Part shown: piece by piece, positions 1 to 5,137 of the stretch
Layout of the letters: each line of letters opens with the position of its first letter
Numbering within the stretch: the stretch's first letter is position 1
Source: Candidatus Microgenomates bacterium
GTDB lineage: Bacteria > Patescibacteriota > Dojkabacteria > SC72
Direction of reading: 5' to 3'
DNA: 5,137 nt
Assembly (NCBI GenBank): GCA_012797935.1
Contig: JAAZOC010000100.1
Location: 1-5,137, forward strand
Program-made: the position numbers and the translations under genes
The notes under the pieces: generated by a model
The model's input: only the letters and a program-made list of their open reading frames with translations
Databases searched by the model: none
What the model was told of the DNA's origin: nothing

Positions 1-59
1 ATTCCCATATTCACTAGTGCTTTTTGAATATTCTTCTTTACAATTTCCTGTATGTCCAT
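1..59 (-). CDS. argS: Probable arginyl-tRNA synthetase, N-terminal 19 codons (runs out of window)
   Basis: Seen: an ATG at 59-57 opens a frame that stays open to the window edge and reads MDIQEIVKKNIQKALVNMG. Family knowledge: bacterial ArgS often begins with a short amphipathic helix of the type MNIQ...AL...G, the start of the N-terminal tRNA-recognition (Arg_tRNA_synt_N) domain; ArgS attaches arginine to tRNA-Arg. Context: two tRNA-Arg genes lie directly upstream on the same strand, the nearer ending 24 nt before this start, which is the main reason for choosing ArgS over any other protein with a similar helix. No Shine-Dalgarno sequence precedes the ATG. A TATATT hexamer (74-69) lies 9 nt upstream and could drive a nearly leaderless transcript, or the gene may be read through from the tRNAs. 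Nineteen residues are too few for a firm identification. Confidence 0.55.
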   Translation of the reverse strand, partial: MDIQEIVKKNIQKALVNMG

Positions 60-83
60 CTTTTTAAAAATATATTTAAAATA

Positions 84-157
84 CGCACTCGGAGGGAGTC
101 GAACCCCCAACCGCCGGTTCCGAAGACCGTTGCTCTATCCAATTGAGCTACGAGTGC
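84..157 (-). tRNA. tRNA-Arg (anticodon TCG), CCA not encoded
   Basis: Read on the minus strand, a complete cloverleaf folds. The acceptor GCACTCG/CGAGTGC has 7 perfect pairs and is followed by discriminator G. The D arm is GCTC/GAGC around AATTGGATA. The anticodon arm ACGGT/ACCGG encloses the loop CTTCGGA, giving anticodon TCG. The T arm is GGGGG/CCCTC around TTCGACT. It would read CGA and, by wobble, other CGN arginine codons. A20 in the D loop and the G discriminator agree with bacterial arginine identity. The first anticodon-stem pair (27-43) is an A-G mismatch, leaving four pairs. The gene is followed by TAT, so CCA must be added by the CCA-adding enzyme. It starts 7 nt after the CCA end of the neighbouring tRNA-Arg, so the two are probably cotranscribed. 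Confidence 0.95.
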
Positions 158-164
158 AAAGAAC

Positions 165-241
165 TGGCGTACCTGGCCGGAATCGAACCGACAACCTTTG
201 GTTCCGCAAACCAATGCTCTATCCGGTTGAGCTACAGGTAC
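165..241 (-). tRNA. tRNA-Arg (anticodon GCG), CCA encoded
   Basis: Read on the minus strand, the cloverleaf is fully paired: acceptor GTACCTG/CAGGTAC, discriminator G followed by encoded CCA (167-165), D arm GCTC/GAGC around AACCGGATA, anticodon stem TTGGT/ACCAA with loop TTGCGGA, and T arm GTCGG/CCGGC around TTCGATT. The anticodon is GCG, reading the arginine codons CGC and CGU. A20 and G73 fit arginine identity. Most bacteria decode these codons with an ACG tRNA whose A34 is deaminated to inosine by TadA, so a GCG gene is less usual. Its 5' end lies 17 nt after the stop of the metallo-beta-lactamase gene, and the next tRNA-Arg follows after 7 nt. Unlike its neighbour it carries a templated CCA. 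Confidence 0.95.
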
Positions 242-252
242 ATTTTAACCTA

Positions 253-258
253 ATTCTA
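253..258 (-). promoter_or_regulatory. Possible -10 element for the tRNA-Arg pair
   Basis: The minus strand reads TAGAAT here, overlapping the tandem stop codons of the metallo-beta-lactamase gene and ending 11 nt before the first base of tRNA-Arg(GCG). A start 6-7 nt downstream would give a leader of about 4-5 nt for RNase P to remove. I see no convincing -35 at the right distance, and read-through from the competence genes is equally possible. Confidence 0.25.
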
Positions 259-1044
259 TCACAAAACCCATACATTTCCTTTCTCCTCGGTAGAAAGAAT
301 TAGAATATTCCTTTCAACAAAGTTCTGTATTGTTTCGTCATGAGGATGCCCAAAAGAATTCCCTGCTCCATATGAACACACAGCTACTTCAGGTTTTACA
401 ATATCAAGAAAGGCATCAGAGCTGGCTGTTTTCGAACAGTGATGTCCTGCCTTCAGAACATTAATATCTTCAAGAAGATTTTTTTCAAGGAGGTATTCTT
501 CAACTTCAATTTCTGCATCACCCATGAAAAGGAACTTCTTTTCATTGGCTGTAAGTTCCAGAACTATGGATGCATTATTTAAATTTCCTGTCTTCCCATA
601 TATTTCATCCCCTGAGAAGAGAACTTCTACTCTCCAATCATTAATTTCATATATTTCTCCTTCATCAATCTCTTTAAAAGGTAGATCCATTTCAAGCAAA
701 AAATCATACATATCTGAATCATATTCGATGGGATTAATCCAAACTTCCCCTATTTCATACCTCTCAAATATCTCAAAAAGTCCTCCAAGATGATCAGAAT
801 GCGGATGTGTCAAAACAACCACCTCTATATTCATATCTTCATATCCCATATATTTAGAAATTTCATACAAAACAGATATATCCTCTCCTCCATCTATGAG
901 CATCTGAAAATTTCCTTTTTGTATAAATATGGAATCACCCTGTCCGACATCTAATATTACAACAGCATCTTCACTATATTGAGAGATCAAGGTAAAAACA
1001 GCGTATACAAAGAAGAGAATATCCAAGAACAGCTGTTTAGACAT
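259..1044 (-). CDS. Membrane-anchored ComEC-type metallo-beta-lactamase (probable competence nuclease)
   Basis: This 261-residue protein corresponds to the C-terminal domain of ComEC/Rec2, here encoded separately. Residues 6-22 form one hydrophobic helix. Lysine lies before it and acidic residues after it, so the domain should face outwards. The ComEC-type start LDVGQGDS is at 31-38, followed by DGG (51-53), the metal-binding motif HPHSDH (80-85, HxHxDH), MGD (174-176), GHH (200-202) and FGHP (231-234). All expected metal ligands look present, so an active enzyme is likely. In the family this domain is the candidate nuclease that degrades the non-transported DNA strand; that role is inferred. 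The start ATG overlaps the last 8 bases of the ComEC channel gene (ATGTCTAA), and the only ribosome-binding candidate is the weak purine run AAGAAAAG. The frame ends TGA followed at once by TAG. Secreted nucleases of the same fold are an alternative, but the DVGQGD start and position argue for ComEC. Confidence 0.9.
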   Translation of the reverse strand: MSKQLFLDILFFVYAVFTLISQYSEDAVVILDVGQGDSIFIQKGNFQMLIDGGEDISVLYEISKYMGYEDMNIEVVVLTHPHSDHLGGLFEIFERYEIGEVWINPIEYDSDMYDFLLEMDLPFKEIDEGEIYEINDWRVEVLFSGDEIYGKTGNLNNASIVLELTANEKKFLFMGDAEIEVEEYLLEKNLLEDINVLKAGHHCSKTASSDAFLDIVKPEVAVCSYGAGNSFGHPHDETIQNFVERNILILSTEEKGNVWVL

Positions 1045-2689
1045 ATTCTTTTCTTGCTGATTTTATATAGTAATTGTCTTCTTCGTTTTCTATGGGATAA
1101 TTAGTTATTGTGAATATTAAAAGAAAAATTACTACAAGTAGAACCAATGCTATTCCAATGTTTCCTTCAATACTGAATGATGAAAATTTCCATGAACCAA
1201 GAAAATTAACAACCTTCTCAAAATATTTTAGCTGTAAAAAGGATACTGTTAAAAATATTTTTGATAATTTTTCTACAAAAAAGGAAAGAAGAAGCCCTAT
1301 ACTCCCCCATAGCATAGTAGATTCTAAGACAGGAAGGATAAGGCAGTTTGCTACAATACCAACTGTAGAAAAAGTTCCAAAAGTTAAAATACTTACAGGC
1401 AGAGTACATAGCGTACAACTCATAGTAGTCAGAAGGTATTCTTTAAAGAACTCTCCTATCTTCAGTTTCTTTTTTAGAAAATTTTCCAAAGAAGAGGAAA
1501 AAAATATTAGTCCCAAAGTAGCAGTTACAGATAACTGAAAACCTGTATTAAATAAAATGAAAGGAGAAAATAAAACGAATATCCACATCCCTATAGCTAA
1601 TATCCTATTAGTAGACCTATATCTTCCGAATAGTTCTCCAACCATATTCAAAGTTCCAATAATCCCAGCCCTTAGTATCGAAGCCGAACAGCCGGATATG
1701 AGACAGAAGCACCATATAGTTAGTATACATAGTATATTCCTTTGTTTCCTTTCCAAAAATTCAAATACCTTTTCAACAAGCATAATAAGAACTGTAATAT
1801 TGTATCCAGATGCTGCAACAATATGGCTGGTACCTGATTTCCTAAGGTTTTCTTCAAATTTTTCGTCAAAAACACGATCCTCTCCAATAAGGATACCTAT
1901 AAGAAGAGAAACCTGAGGTTCTGTCATCAAATTTTCTAATTTTTCAACAAGAAGAATTTTAAAATCAAAAAGCAAAGACTTCAGAGAAATTTTCCTTTCT
2001 AAAAATTTCAGAGAATATACTTTCAAAATTCCATACACATTTTTATTCATCAGAAAATTTTTATAGTCAAAATCTTCAAAATTTTCTGGCTCAGAAATTG
2101 TTCCACAAATTTTATATATCTCTCCTACTCTCAAATTTCTGTAACTTGGATATTTAAAGAGTATTTTGAAAGGTGAAAAAACTGTCTCAAAATCATAGAC
2201 TGATAAAATAGTACTATAATATTTAGATGTAATATCACCCTTTTCAGGATCTCCTGTTATCTCTACTTTAAAACACATATATTCATCAGTGAAACCTTCA
2301 ACAATACTTAAGGATTTTTCCTCTGTTTTTAGAGAAAAATATGTTCTTACTGATACAGTTAAGATTGATAATACGGCAATAATAAAAATGAATAAAAAAG
2401 GATATCTTTTGAGCAGATTTATCCAACAAAGAGGTTTTGATTCATTTGTTTCATACTTCGTATTTTTATGTATTTTAGCAAGAAGGCATATAACTAAAAT
2501 CAACAGCAGAAAAGATATGAGGCCGATAACAACACAAGTATCCATGTTTCTCACAGAAAGTTCTATGAAATTGAACAGAAAATATATCAAACAAAAAAGA
2601 AGTACTTTGTCATCAGAGACATACAAAAGTAAAGCGGATATTCTCTCTCTGCAGGGGGAAATCTGCTCATGAAACCATTTGTGAATCAT
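1037..2689 (-). CDS. comEC: ComEC competence channel protein, lacking the fused nuclease domain
   Basis: This 550-residue polytopic membrane protein is the inner-membrane DNA channel of natural transformation, passing single-stranded DNA to the cytoplasm. Hydrophobic helices lie at about 28-47, 50-72 and 97-117. A soluble DUF4131/OB-like stretch follows (about 135-230) and includes the typical FDYKNFL segment (207-213). The Competence domain covers about 255-530. Family landmarks are LIGILIGEDR (263-272), GTSHIVAASGYNI (286-298), the ASILRAG helix (336-342), GFQLSVTATLGLI (383-395) and LPVSILTFGTFSTVGIVAN (430-448). Typical ComEC carries a C-terminal metallo-beta-lactamase domain; here the frame stops at TAA after a charged tail, and that domain is the next gene, overlapping by 8 nt. 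The ATG at 2689 is 2 nt from the comEA stop and has no Shine-Dalgarno sequence, so translation is probably coupled to comEA. The next in-frame ATG (residue 49) would remove the first helix. Confidence 0.93.
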   Translation of the reverse strand: MIHKWFHEQISPCRERISALLLYVSDDKVLLFCLIYFLFNFIELSVRNMDTCVVIGLISFLLLILVICLLAKIHKNTKYETNESKPLCWINLLKRYPFLFIFIIAVLSILTVSVRTYFSLKTEEKSLSIVEGFTDEYMCFKVEITGDPEKGDITSKYYSTILSVYDFETVFSPFKILFKYPSYRNLRVGEIYKICGTISEPENFEDFDYKNFLMNKNVYGILKVYSLKFLERKISLKSLLFDFKILLVEKLENLMTEPQVSLLIGILIGEDRVFDEKFEENLRKSGTSHIVAASGYNITVLIMLVEKVFEFLERKQRNILCILTIWCFCLISGCSASILRAGIIGTLNMVGELFGRYRSTNRILAIGMWIFVLFSPFILFNTGFQLSVTATLGLIFFSSSLENFLKKKLKIGEFFKEYLLTTMSCTLCTLPVSILTFGTFSTVGIVANCLILPVLESTMLWGSIGLLLSFFVEKLSKIFLTVSFLQLKYFEKVVNFLGSWKFSSFSIEGNIGIALVLLVVIFLLIFTITNYPIENEEDNYYIKSARKEYV

Positions 2690-2691
2690 GA

Positions 2692-3462
2692 TTACAAACA
2701 GATATCATCTTTAATCTTGTCAAAAGTAGCATCTCCTATTCCTTTCACATCAAGAAGATCTTCCAAACTATCATATGGTCTGCCATCTATAATTTTCTGT
2801 GCTGTTGCTTCTCCTATTCCATTTAGTTCATCAAGTTCTTCAATACTTGCACTATTAATACTTATACAGTCACTGCTCTCACTTTCTTCACTAGTGTTTT
2901 CTTCTTCCTGCTCAGAATCATCTTCCTTTGGATACAATACTACTACTTCTTCTTCAACTTCTGTAGAAAAACTTAATAACTCGCATACAAGGTCTTCTTT
3001 AAAGGGGAAATATATCTTCTCATTACTTACCATTTCCTCTGCAAGATTAATCTTTCTGTAAATATATTTGTAACCGTAGTCAGCAAGAAAACCTCCTGCC
3101 CTGGTTACTGCATCCATAATTACAGAACCTTCTTCAAAACAATAAACACCTGGGTTTCTAACTGCACCACTTACATCTACTCTGACAGGGCAATCATCAT
3201 CAATTTTTTCTTCTTTCTCTTCAGTAGTACATTCTTCACATATACATTCCTCGCACTGCTTAATAATCTCTATTTGTTCTTCTTGGCTAAGAAGTTCTCT
3301 TATACCCGAGATTATGTATTGTGTTTTTTCTCTAACAGTTCCGCATTTGGGATTAGCAAAATAACCAACAAAGATTCCTAGCATCATAGAGACAAAGAAG
3401 ATAAGAAAGAAAGGCAGAAACTTCTTAAAAAACAGTTGACATTTTTCTTTATTTATTTTCAT
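2692..3462 (-). CDS. comEA: ComEA-like DNA receptor with SLBB and helix-hairpin-helix domains
   Basis: This 256-residue protein should capture double-stranded DNA outside the membrane and deliver it to ComEC. Residues 13-34 form a single membrane anchor after a lysine-rich start, placing the rest outside. Residues 45-90 are a charged, probably helical linker holding a cysteine cluster (C70, C73, C75, C78; C91 just beyond). An SLBB-type domain covers about 93-155, with the typical VDVSGAVRNPGVY (95-107) and AVTRAGG (118-124). A strongly acidic, serine-rich linker follows (about 178-198). The C-terminal ComEA helix-hairpin-helix pair covers 201-256, with INSAS (202-206), LNGIG (213-217) and VKGIG (239-243), the DNA-backbone-binding hairpins. 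SLBB plus HhH is the layout of Gram-positive ComEA. comEC starts 2 nt after the stop. No Shine-Dalgarno sequence precedes the ATG; instead a 13-bp inverted repeat covers the start codon and a possible -10. The cysteine cluster is not a usual ComEA feature. Confidence 0.93.
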   Translation of the reverse strand: MKINKEKCQLFFKKFLPFFLIFFVSMMLGIFVGYFANPKCGTVREKTQYIISGIRELLSQEEQIEIIKQCEECICEECTTEEKEEKIDDDCPVRVDVSGAVRNPGVYCFEEGSVIMDAVTRAGGFLADYGYKYIYRKINLAEEMVSNEKIYFPFKEDLVCELLSFSTEVEEEVVVLYPKEDDSEQEEENTSEESESSDCISINSASIEELDELNGIGEATAQKIIDGRPYDSLEDLLDVKGIGDATFDKIKDDICL

Positions 3463-3490
3463 ATTAAGATTTTACATTCTTAATATGAAA
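3457..3490. repeat. Perfect 13-bp inverted repeat over the comEA start (candidate operator or start-sequestering hairpin)
   Basis: The left arm tttcatattaaga (3457-3469) and right arm tcttaatatgaaa (3478-3490) are exact reverse complements around an 8-nt spacer, ttttacat. The comEA start codon (3462-3460) sits inside one arm, and a possible -10 box (3474-3469) spans the spacer edge. It is not a convincing terminator: the stem is almost entirely A/T and no T-run follows it on the minus strand. A repressor-binding site or an mRNA hairpin masking the AUG are the two natural readings. Confidence 0.75.
3469..3474 (-). promoter_or_regulatory. Possible -10 element for comEA (leaderless start)
   Basis: The minus strand reads TG directly followed by TAAAAT, then 6 nt (CTTAAT), then the comEA ATG. 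Typical -10 to start spacing would place transcription at or within a base or two of the A of the ATG. The box lies inside the 13-bp inverted repeat. No recognisable -35 is visible at 16-18 nt upstream, and in AT-rich DNA such hexamers arise easily by chance. Confidence 0.4.
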
Positions 3491-3513
3491 TAATTATGAA
3501 CTACAAAAAGGCT

Positions 3514-4173
3514 CTAGTTCTCCACTATTTGTACCGATTCTATTTCTACATTATTTATAGGTTTATAGTTGTCGTTCACTGACACATTGCATATAGAATC
3601 TACAATTGCAGTACCACTTACAACTTCCCCAAATATTGTATATTCACCATCAATGCTTTTTGTATCTGCATCCCCGCATACAATGAAAAATTGAGATCCG
3701 TTGCTGTCTGTATTTCCTGCATTAGCCATTACTACAGAATATTCTTCCATTTTCCTACCTGTAATAATATCAGAATAAAGGTATCCTGCATCACCTGTAC
3801 TATCAGCTCCAGGGTCACCACCTTGTATTATAAAATCTTTTATAACTTTATGAAATGTAAGATCATCGTAGAAATCATTTTCAGCAAGAAATACAAAATT
3901 GTTCACTGATATGGGAGTCTCATCCTCAAAAAGATCAATTTCAATATCCCCATATGTTGTTTTTATGACTGCAGAATAGTTGGTGTCTGAATCTATTACG
4001 TATTCAGCTTCTGTGTATTTTACAGAATCATCTATACCTTCGAAAGAGGAATCAAATATTCCAAAGTCTGAATCAGAAAAAAGAAATGCCATTATTACAA
4101 GAAGAAGTAATGCTCCAAGTGGAAGAAATATTTTCTTGTTATCTTTTAATATATCTTTAGCTGATACACCCAT
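3514..4173 (-). CDS. Membrane-anchored cyclophilin-type peptidyl-prolyl cis-trans isomerase
   Basis: This 219-residue protein probably speeds proline isomerisation during folding of exported proteins. An N-terminal cytoplasmic tail with lysines precedes a membrane helix at about 15-33, then an acidic linker, then a cyclophilin domain from about 66 to 217. Family motifs are clear: YGDIEIDLFEDETPISVNNF (74-93), FHKVIKDFIIQGGDP (107-121), MANAGNTDSNGSQFFI (149-164) and YTIFGEVV (178-185). Aligned to human cyclophilin A, the catalytic Arg55 is Lys109, while Phe60, Gln63, Gln111 and Phe113 are kept as Phe114, Gln117, Gln161 and Phe163. Trp121 is replaced by Ser173, so cyclosporin binding should be weak. 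Reduced activity is possible but not shown. The ATG follows a TATAAT by 8 nt and no Shine-Dalgarno sequence is seen. It starts 25 nt after the LamG gene and ends about 50 nt before comEA. A role in folding the neighbouring surface proteins is inference. Confidence 0.93.
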   Translation of the reverse strand: MGVSAKDILKDNKKIFLPLGALLLLVIMAFLFSDSDFGIFDSSFEGIDDSVKYTEAEYVIDSDTNYSAVIKTTYGDIEIDLFEDETPISVNNFVFLAENDFYDDLTFHKVIKDFIIQGGDPGADSTGDAGYLYSDIITGRKMEEYSVVMANAGNTDSNGSQFFIVCGDADTKSIDGEYTIFGEVVSGTAIVDSICNVSVNDNYKPINNVEIESVQIVEN

Positions 4174-4181
4174 ATGTTAAT

Positions 4182-4187
4182 ATTATA
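4182..4187 (-). promoter_or_regulatory. Probable -10 element for the cyclophilin gene
   Basis: A perfect TATAAT, preceded by TG, stands alone in the 25-nt gap between the LamG gene stop and the cyclophilin ATG. Eight nt separate it from the ATG, so transcription would begin about 1-2 nt upstream of the start codon, giving a nearly leaderless mRNA. The -35 region would lie inside the end of the LamG gene and has no good TTGACA match. Confidence 0.5.
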
Positions 4188-4198
4188 CAAATTATTTA

Positions 4199-5137
4199 TC
4201 AATCTGCCCACCAGAATGACTGCTGTACACCGCTTGTATTAAACCATTTACCATGGCGCATTAAATCTTCAGTAGATGGACCTACTTCTGCACTGTATCC
4301 TACCTCAACCTGGGAGATATACGGGGTAACATCCTCATCCGTAGTAGTAAATATTATCTTGTATTTTATATATCTTGCTAATGTAGACAAAACATTACCT
4401 GTAGCATCAGCATCAGTGAGATATCCTGTTGTATATTTGATATCATCTATCCATACGTTCGACTGATATTCAGAACTAGTTGATTTAAAAACAATTTTTG
4501 TTACTGCATCCCGGTGTGTGGAAAGTGATCCCGATATATCAAAATACTCTACCTGCCACTTAAATACTGTTGAATTAACTGTATATCCTCCTGTAGGAAA
4601 TGTAGATCCTGTATCCCATGAAGAGACAGTGACTGCACCGGTAGAACTTGTAACAGCAGTAACCGTTCCTTGTGCTATGTATTCAGTATCACCTACTACT
4701 TCCTTGATTATTATTTTATCCCCAATATACAAATTATCTCCCATATTAGAAGAGCCGTAAGATGTTCCATCTATTACAAAAGATGTATCTCCAGAACCTG
4801 TGATAAGATCACTTGATGAGAGTTTTGCCTTGAAATCAATTGTTATGGAGTATGATCTCTGGGCTACTTCGTATGATTGTCTTATACTTTCTGCACTCCT
4901 TGCAATATTTGAGATTCTTACTTCATCTATCAAACCATCAAATTTCCTGGTAAAGGAATTCCAATCTCCTATTATTAAATCATCCGCTGTTGTAGCAATA
5001 CTTCCAGTCTGAGATTGAGAGAAAACCAACTGCCCATTAATATACATCTTCACATAAGAGCCATCGTATGTGGCAACAACGTAACTCCATTGATTTTTTT
5101 GTACCATTACATTTGAATAGTATGTCTGCAGACTTCC
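4199..5137 (-). CDS. LamG-domain surface protein, C-terminal 312 residues (5' end outside window)
   Basis: The frame is open to the window edge; the ATG at 5107 is internal to a LamG fold and is not the true start. In window numbering, residues 1-80 are the end of a concanavalin A-like/LamG domain: QWSYVVATYDGSYVKMYING (16-35), LIIGDWN (54-60) and FDGLIDEVRISNIAR (66-80). A low-cysteine, Ser/Thr/Gly-rich beta-type region follows (about 95-235), with a second jelly-roll-like piece ending VWIDDIKY (228-235). A repeat-like strand segment sits at 254-282 (ARYIKYKIIFTTTDEDVTP opening it). The last 25 residues contain RHGKWF (294-299) and end in SFWWAD, without a hydrophobic anchor or LPXTG signal. 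Such proteins bind glycans or form surface and pilus-like structures; some CPR LamG proteins carry a prepilin-type N-terminus, which cannot be tested here. The frame ends TGA, then TAA. Function remains unknown. Confidence 0.85.
   Translation of the reverse strand, partial: GSLQTYYSNVMVQKNQWSYVVATYDGSYVKMYINGQLVFSQSQTGSIATTADDLIIGDWNSFTRKFDGLIDEVRISNIARSAESIRQSYEVAQRSYSITIDFKAKLSSSDLITGSGDTSFVIDGTSYGSSNMGDNLYIGDKIIIKEVVGDTEYIAQGTVTAVTSSTGAVTVSSWDTGSTFPTGGYTVNSTVFKWQVEYFDISGSLSTHRDAVTKIVFKSTSSEYQSNVWIDDIKYTTGYLTDADATGNVLSTLARYIKYKIIFTTTDEDVTPYISQVEVGYSAEVGPSTEDLMRHGKWFNTSGVQQSFWWAD

Noticed and set aside
259..261. TGA read as glycine (genetic code 25)
   Set aside because: The only in-frame TGAs ending genes (259-261 and 4199-4201) are each followed at once by TAG or TAA, which is compatible with recoding, but about 1,600 other codons contain no TGA, which would be very unlikely if it were a sense codon.
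52..303. Plus-strand open frame of 83 codons across the tRNA genes
   Set aside because: It is the antisense of the two tRNA-Arg genes; the SRTPNRRF/NRTDNLWF repeats are the well-known artefact of translating tRNA genes backwards.
1110..1538. Plus-strand open frames opposite comEC (also 1557-1916 and 2289-2672)
   Set aside because: They lie antisense to a clear ComEC coding region, show no family motifs, and are expected in AT-rich DNA opposite a membrane protein gene.
2051..2088. Perfect 11-bp inverted repeat cagaaaatttt / aaaattttctg inside comEC
   Set aside because: It lies in a stretch of repeated aaattttc-type low-complexity sequence within a well-conserved coding region, so chance symmetry is the simpler explanation.
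2669..3061. Plus-strand open frame opposite comEA, serine-rich
   Set aside because: The serine runs are the antisense of the acidic linker (GAA/GAG read backwards as TTC/CTC, or TCT/TCC in the shifted frame); no domain or start signal.
3457..3490. Rho-independent terminator of the cyclophilin gene
   Set aside because: The stem is almost entirely A/T and is followed by an A-rich, not T-rich, stretch in the direction of transcription.

Overview
The window is AT-rich (about one third G+C by eye) and densely packed. Every supported gene lies on the minus strand, so transcription runs from high to low coordinates. In that order it holds: the 3' end of a large secreted LamG-type surface protein (5137-4199), a membrane-anchored cyclophilin peptidyl-prolyl isomerase (4173-3514), the competence DNA receptor ComEA (3462-2692), the channel half of ComEC (2689-1037), a separate membrane-anchored metallo-beta-lactamase protein matching the C-terminal half of ComEC (1044-259), two tRNA-Arg genes with anticodons GCG and TCG (241-165 and 157-84), and the first 19 codons of a probable arginyl-tRNA synthetase gene (59-1).

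Organism: no marker gene fixes the lineage. AT richness, near absence of Shine-Dalgarno sequences, very short gaps, a ComEC split into two proteins, a membrane-anchored cyclophilin and a LamG surface protein ending in an RHGKWF-type tail together suggest a Candidate Phyla Radiation (Patescibacteria) bacterium. That is inference; a phylum such as Dojkabacteria or Katanobacteria is only a guess. The long open frames contain no internal TGA, so the glycine-TGA code of Gracilibacteria/Absconditabacteria is unlikely.

How the genes work together: ComEA binds incoming double-stranded DNA outside the membrane, the ComEC channel passes one strand in, and the metallo-beta-lactamase domain is the presumed extracellular nuclease that degrades the other. 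ComEA, ComEC and the nuclease form a tight unit (2-nt gap, then 8-nt overlap) and look translationally coupled. The upstream LamG protein and cyclophilin may belong to the same surface programme, but this rests on position alone. The tRNA-Arg pair followed by probable argS forms a second unit devoted to arginine decoding.

The strongest non-coding signal is a perfect inverted repeat with 13-bp arms that covers the comEA start codon and a possible -10 box. The genes upstream and downstream of it suggest leaderless or near-leaderless starts. No convincing rho-independent terminator, CRISPR array, insertion sequence or attachment site is visible. There is no gene-free stretch of 300 bases; the largest intergenic gap is about 50 bp.
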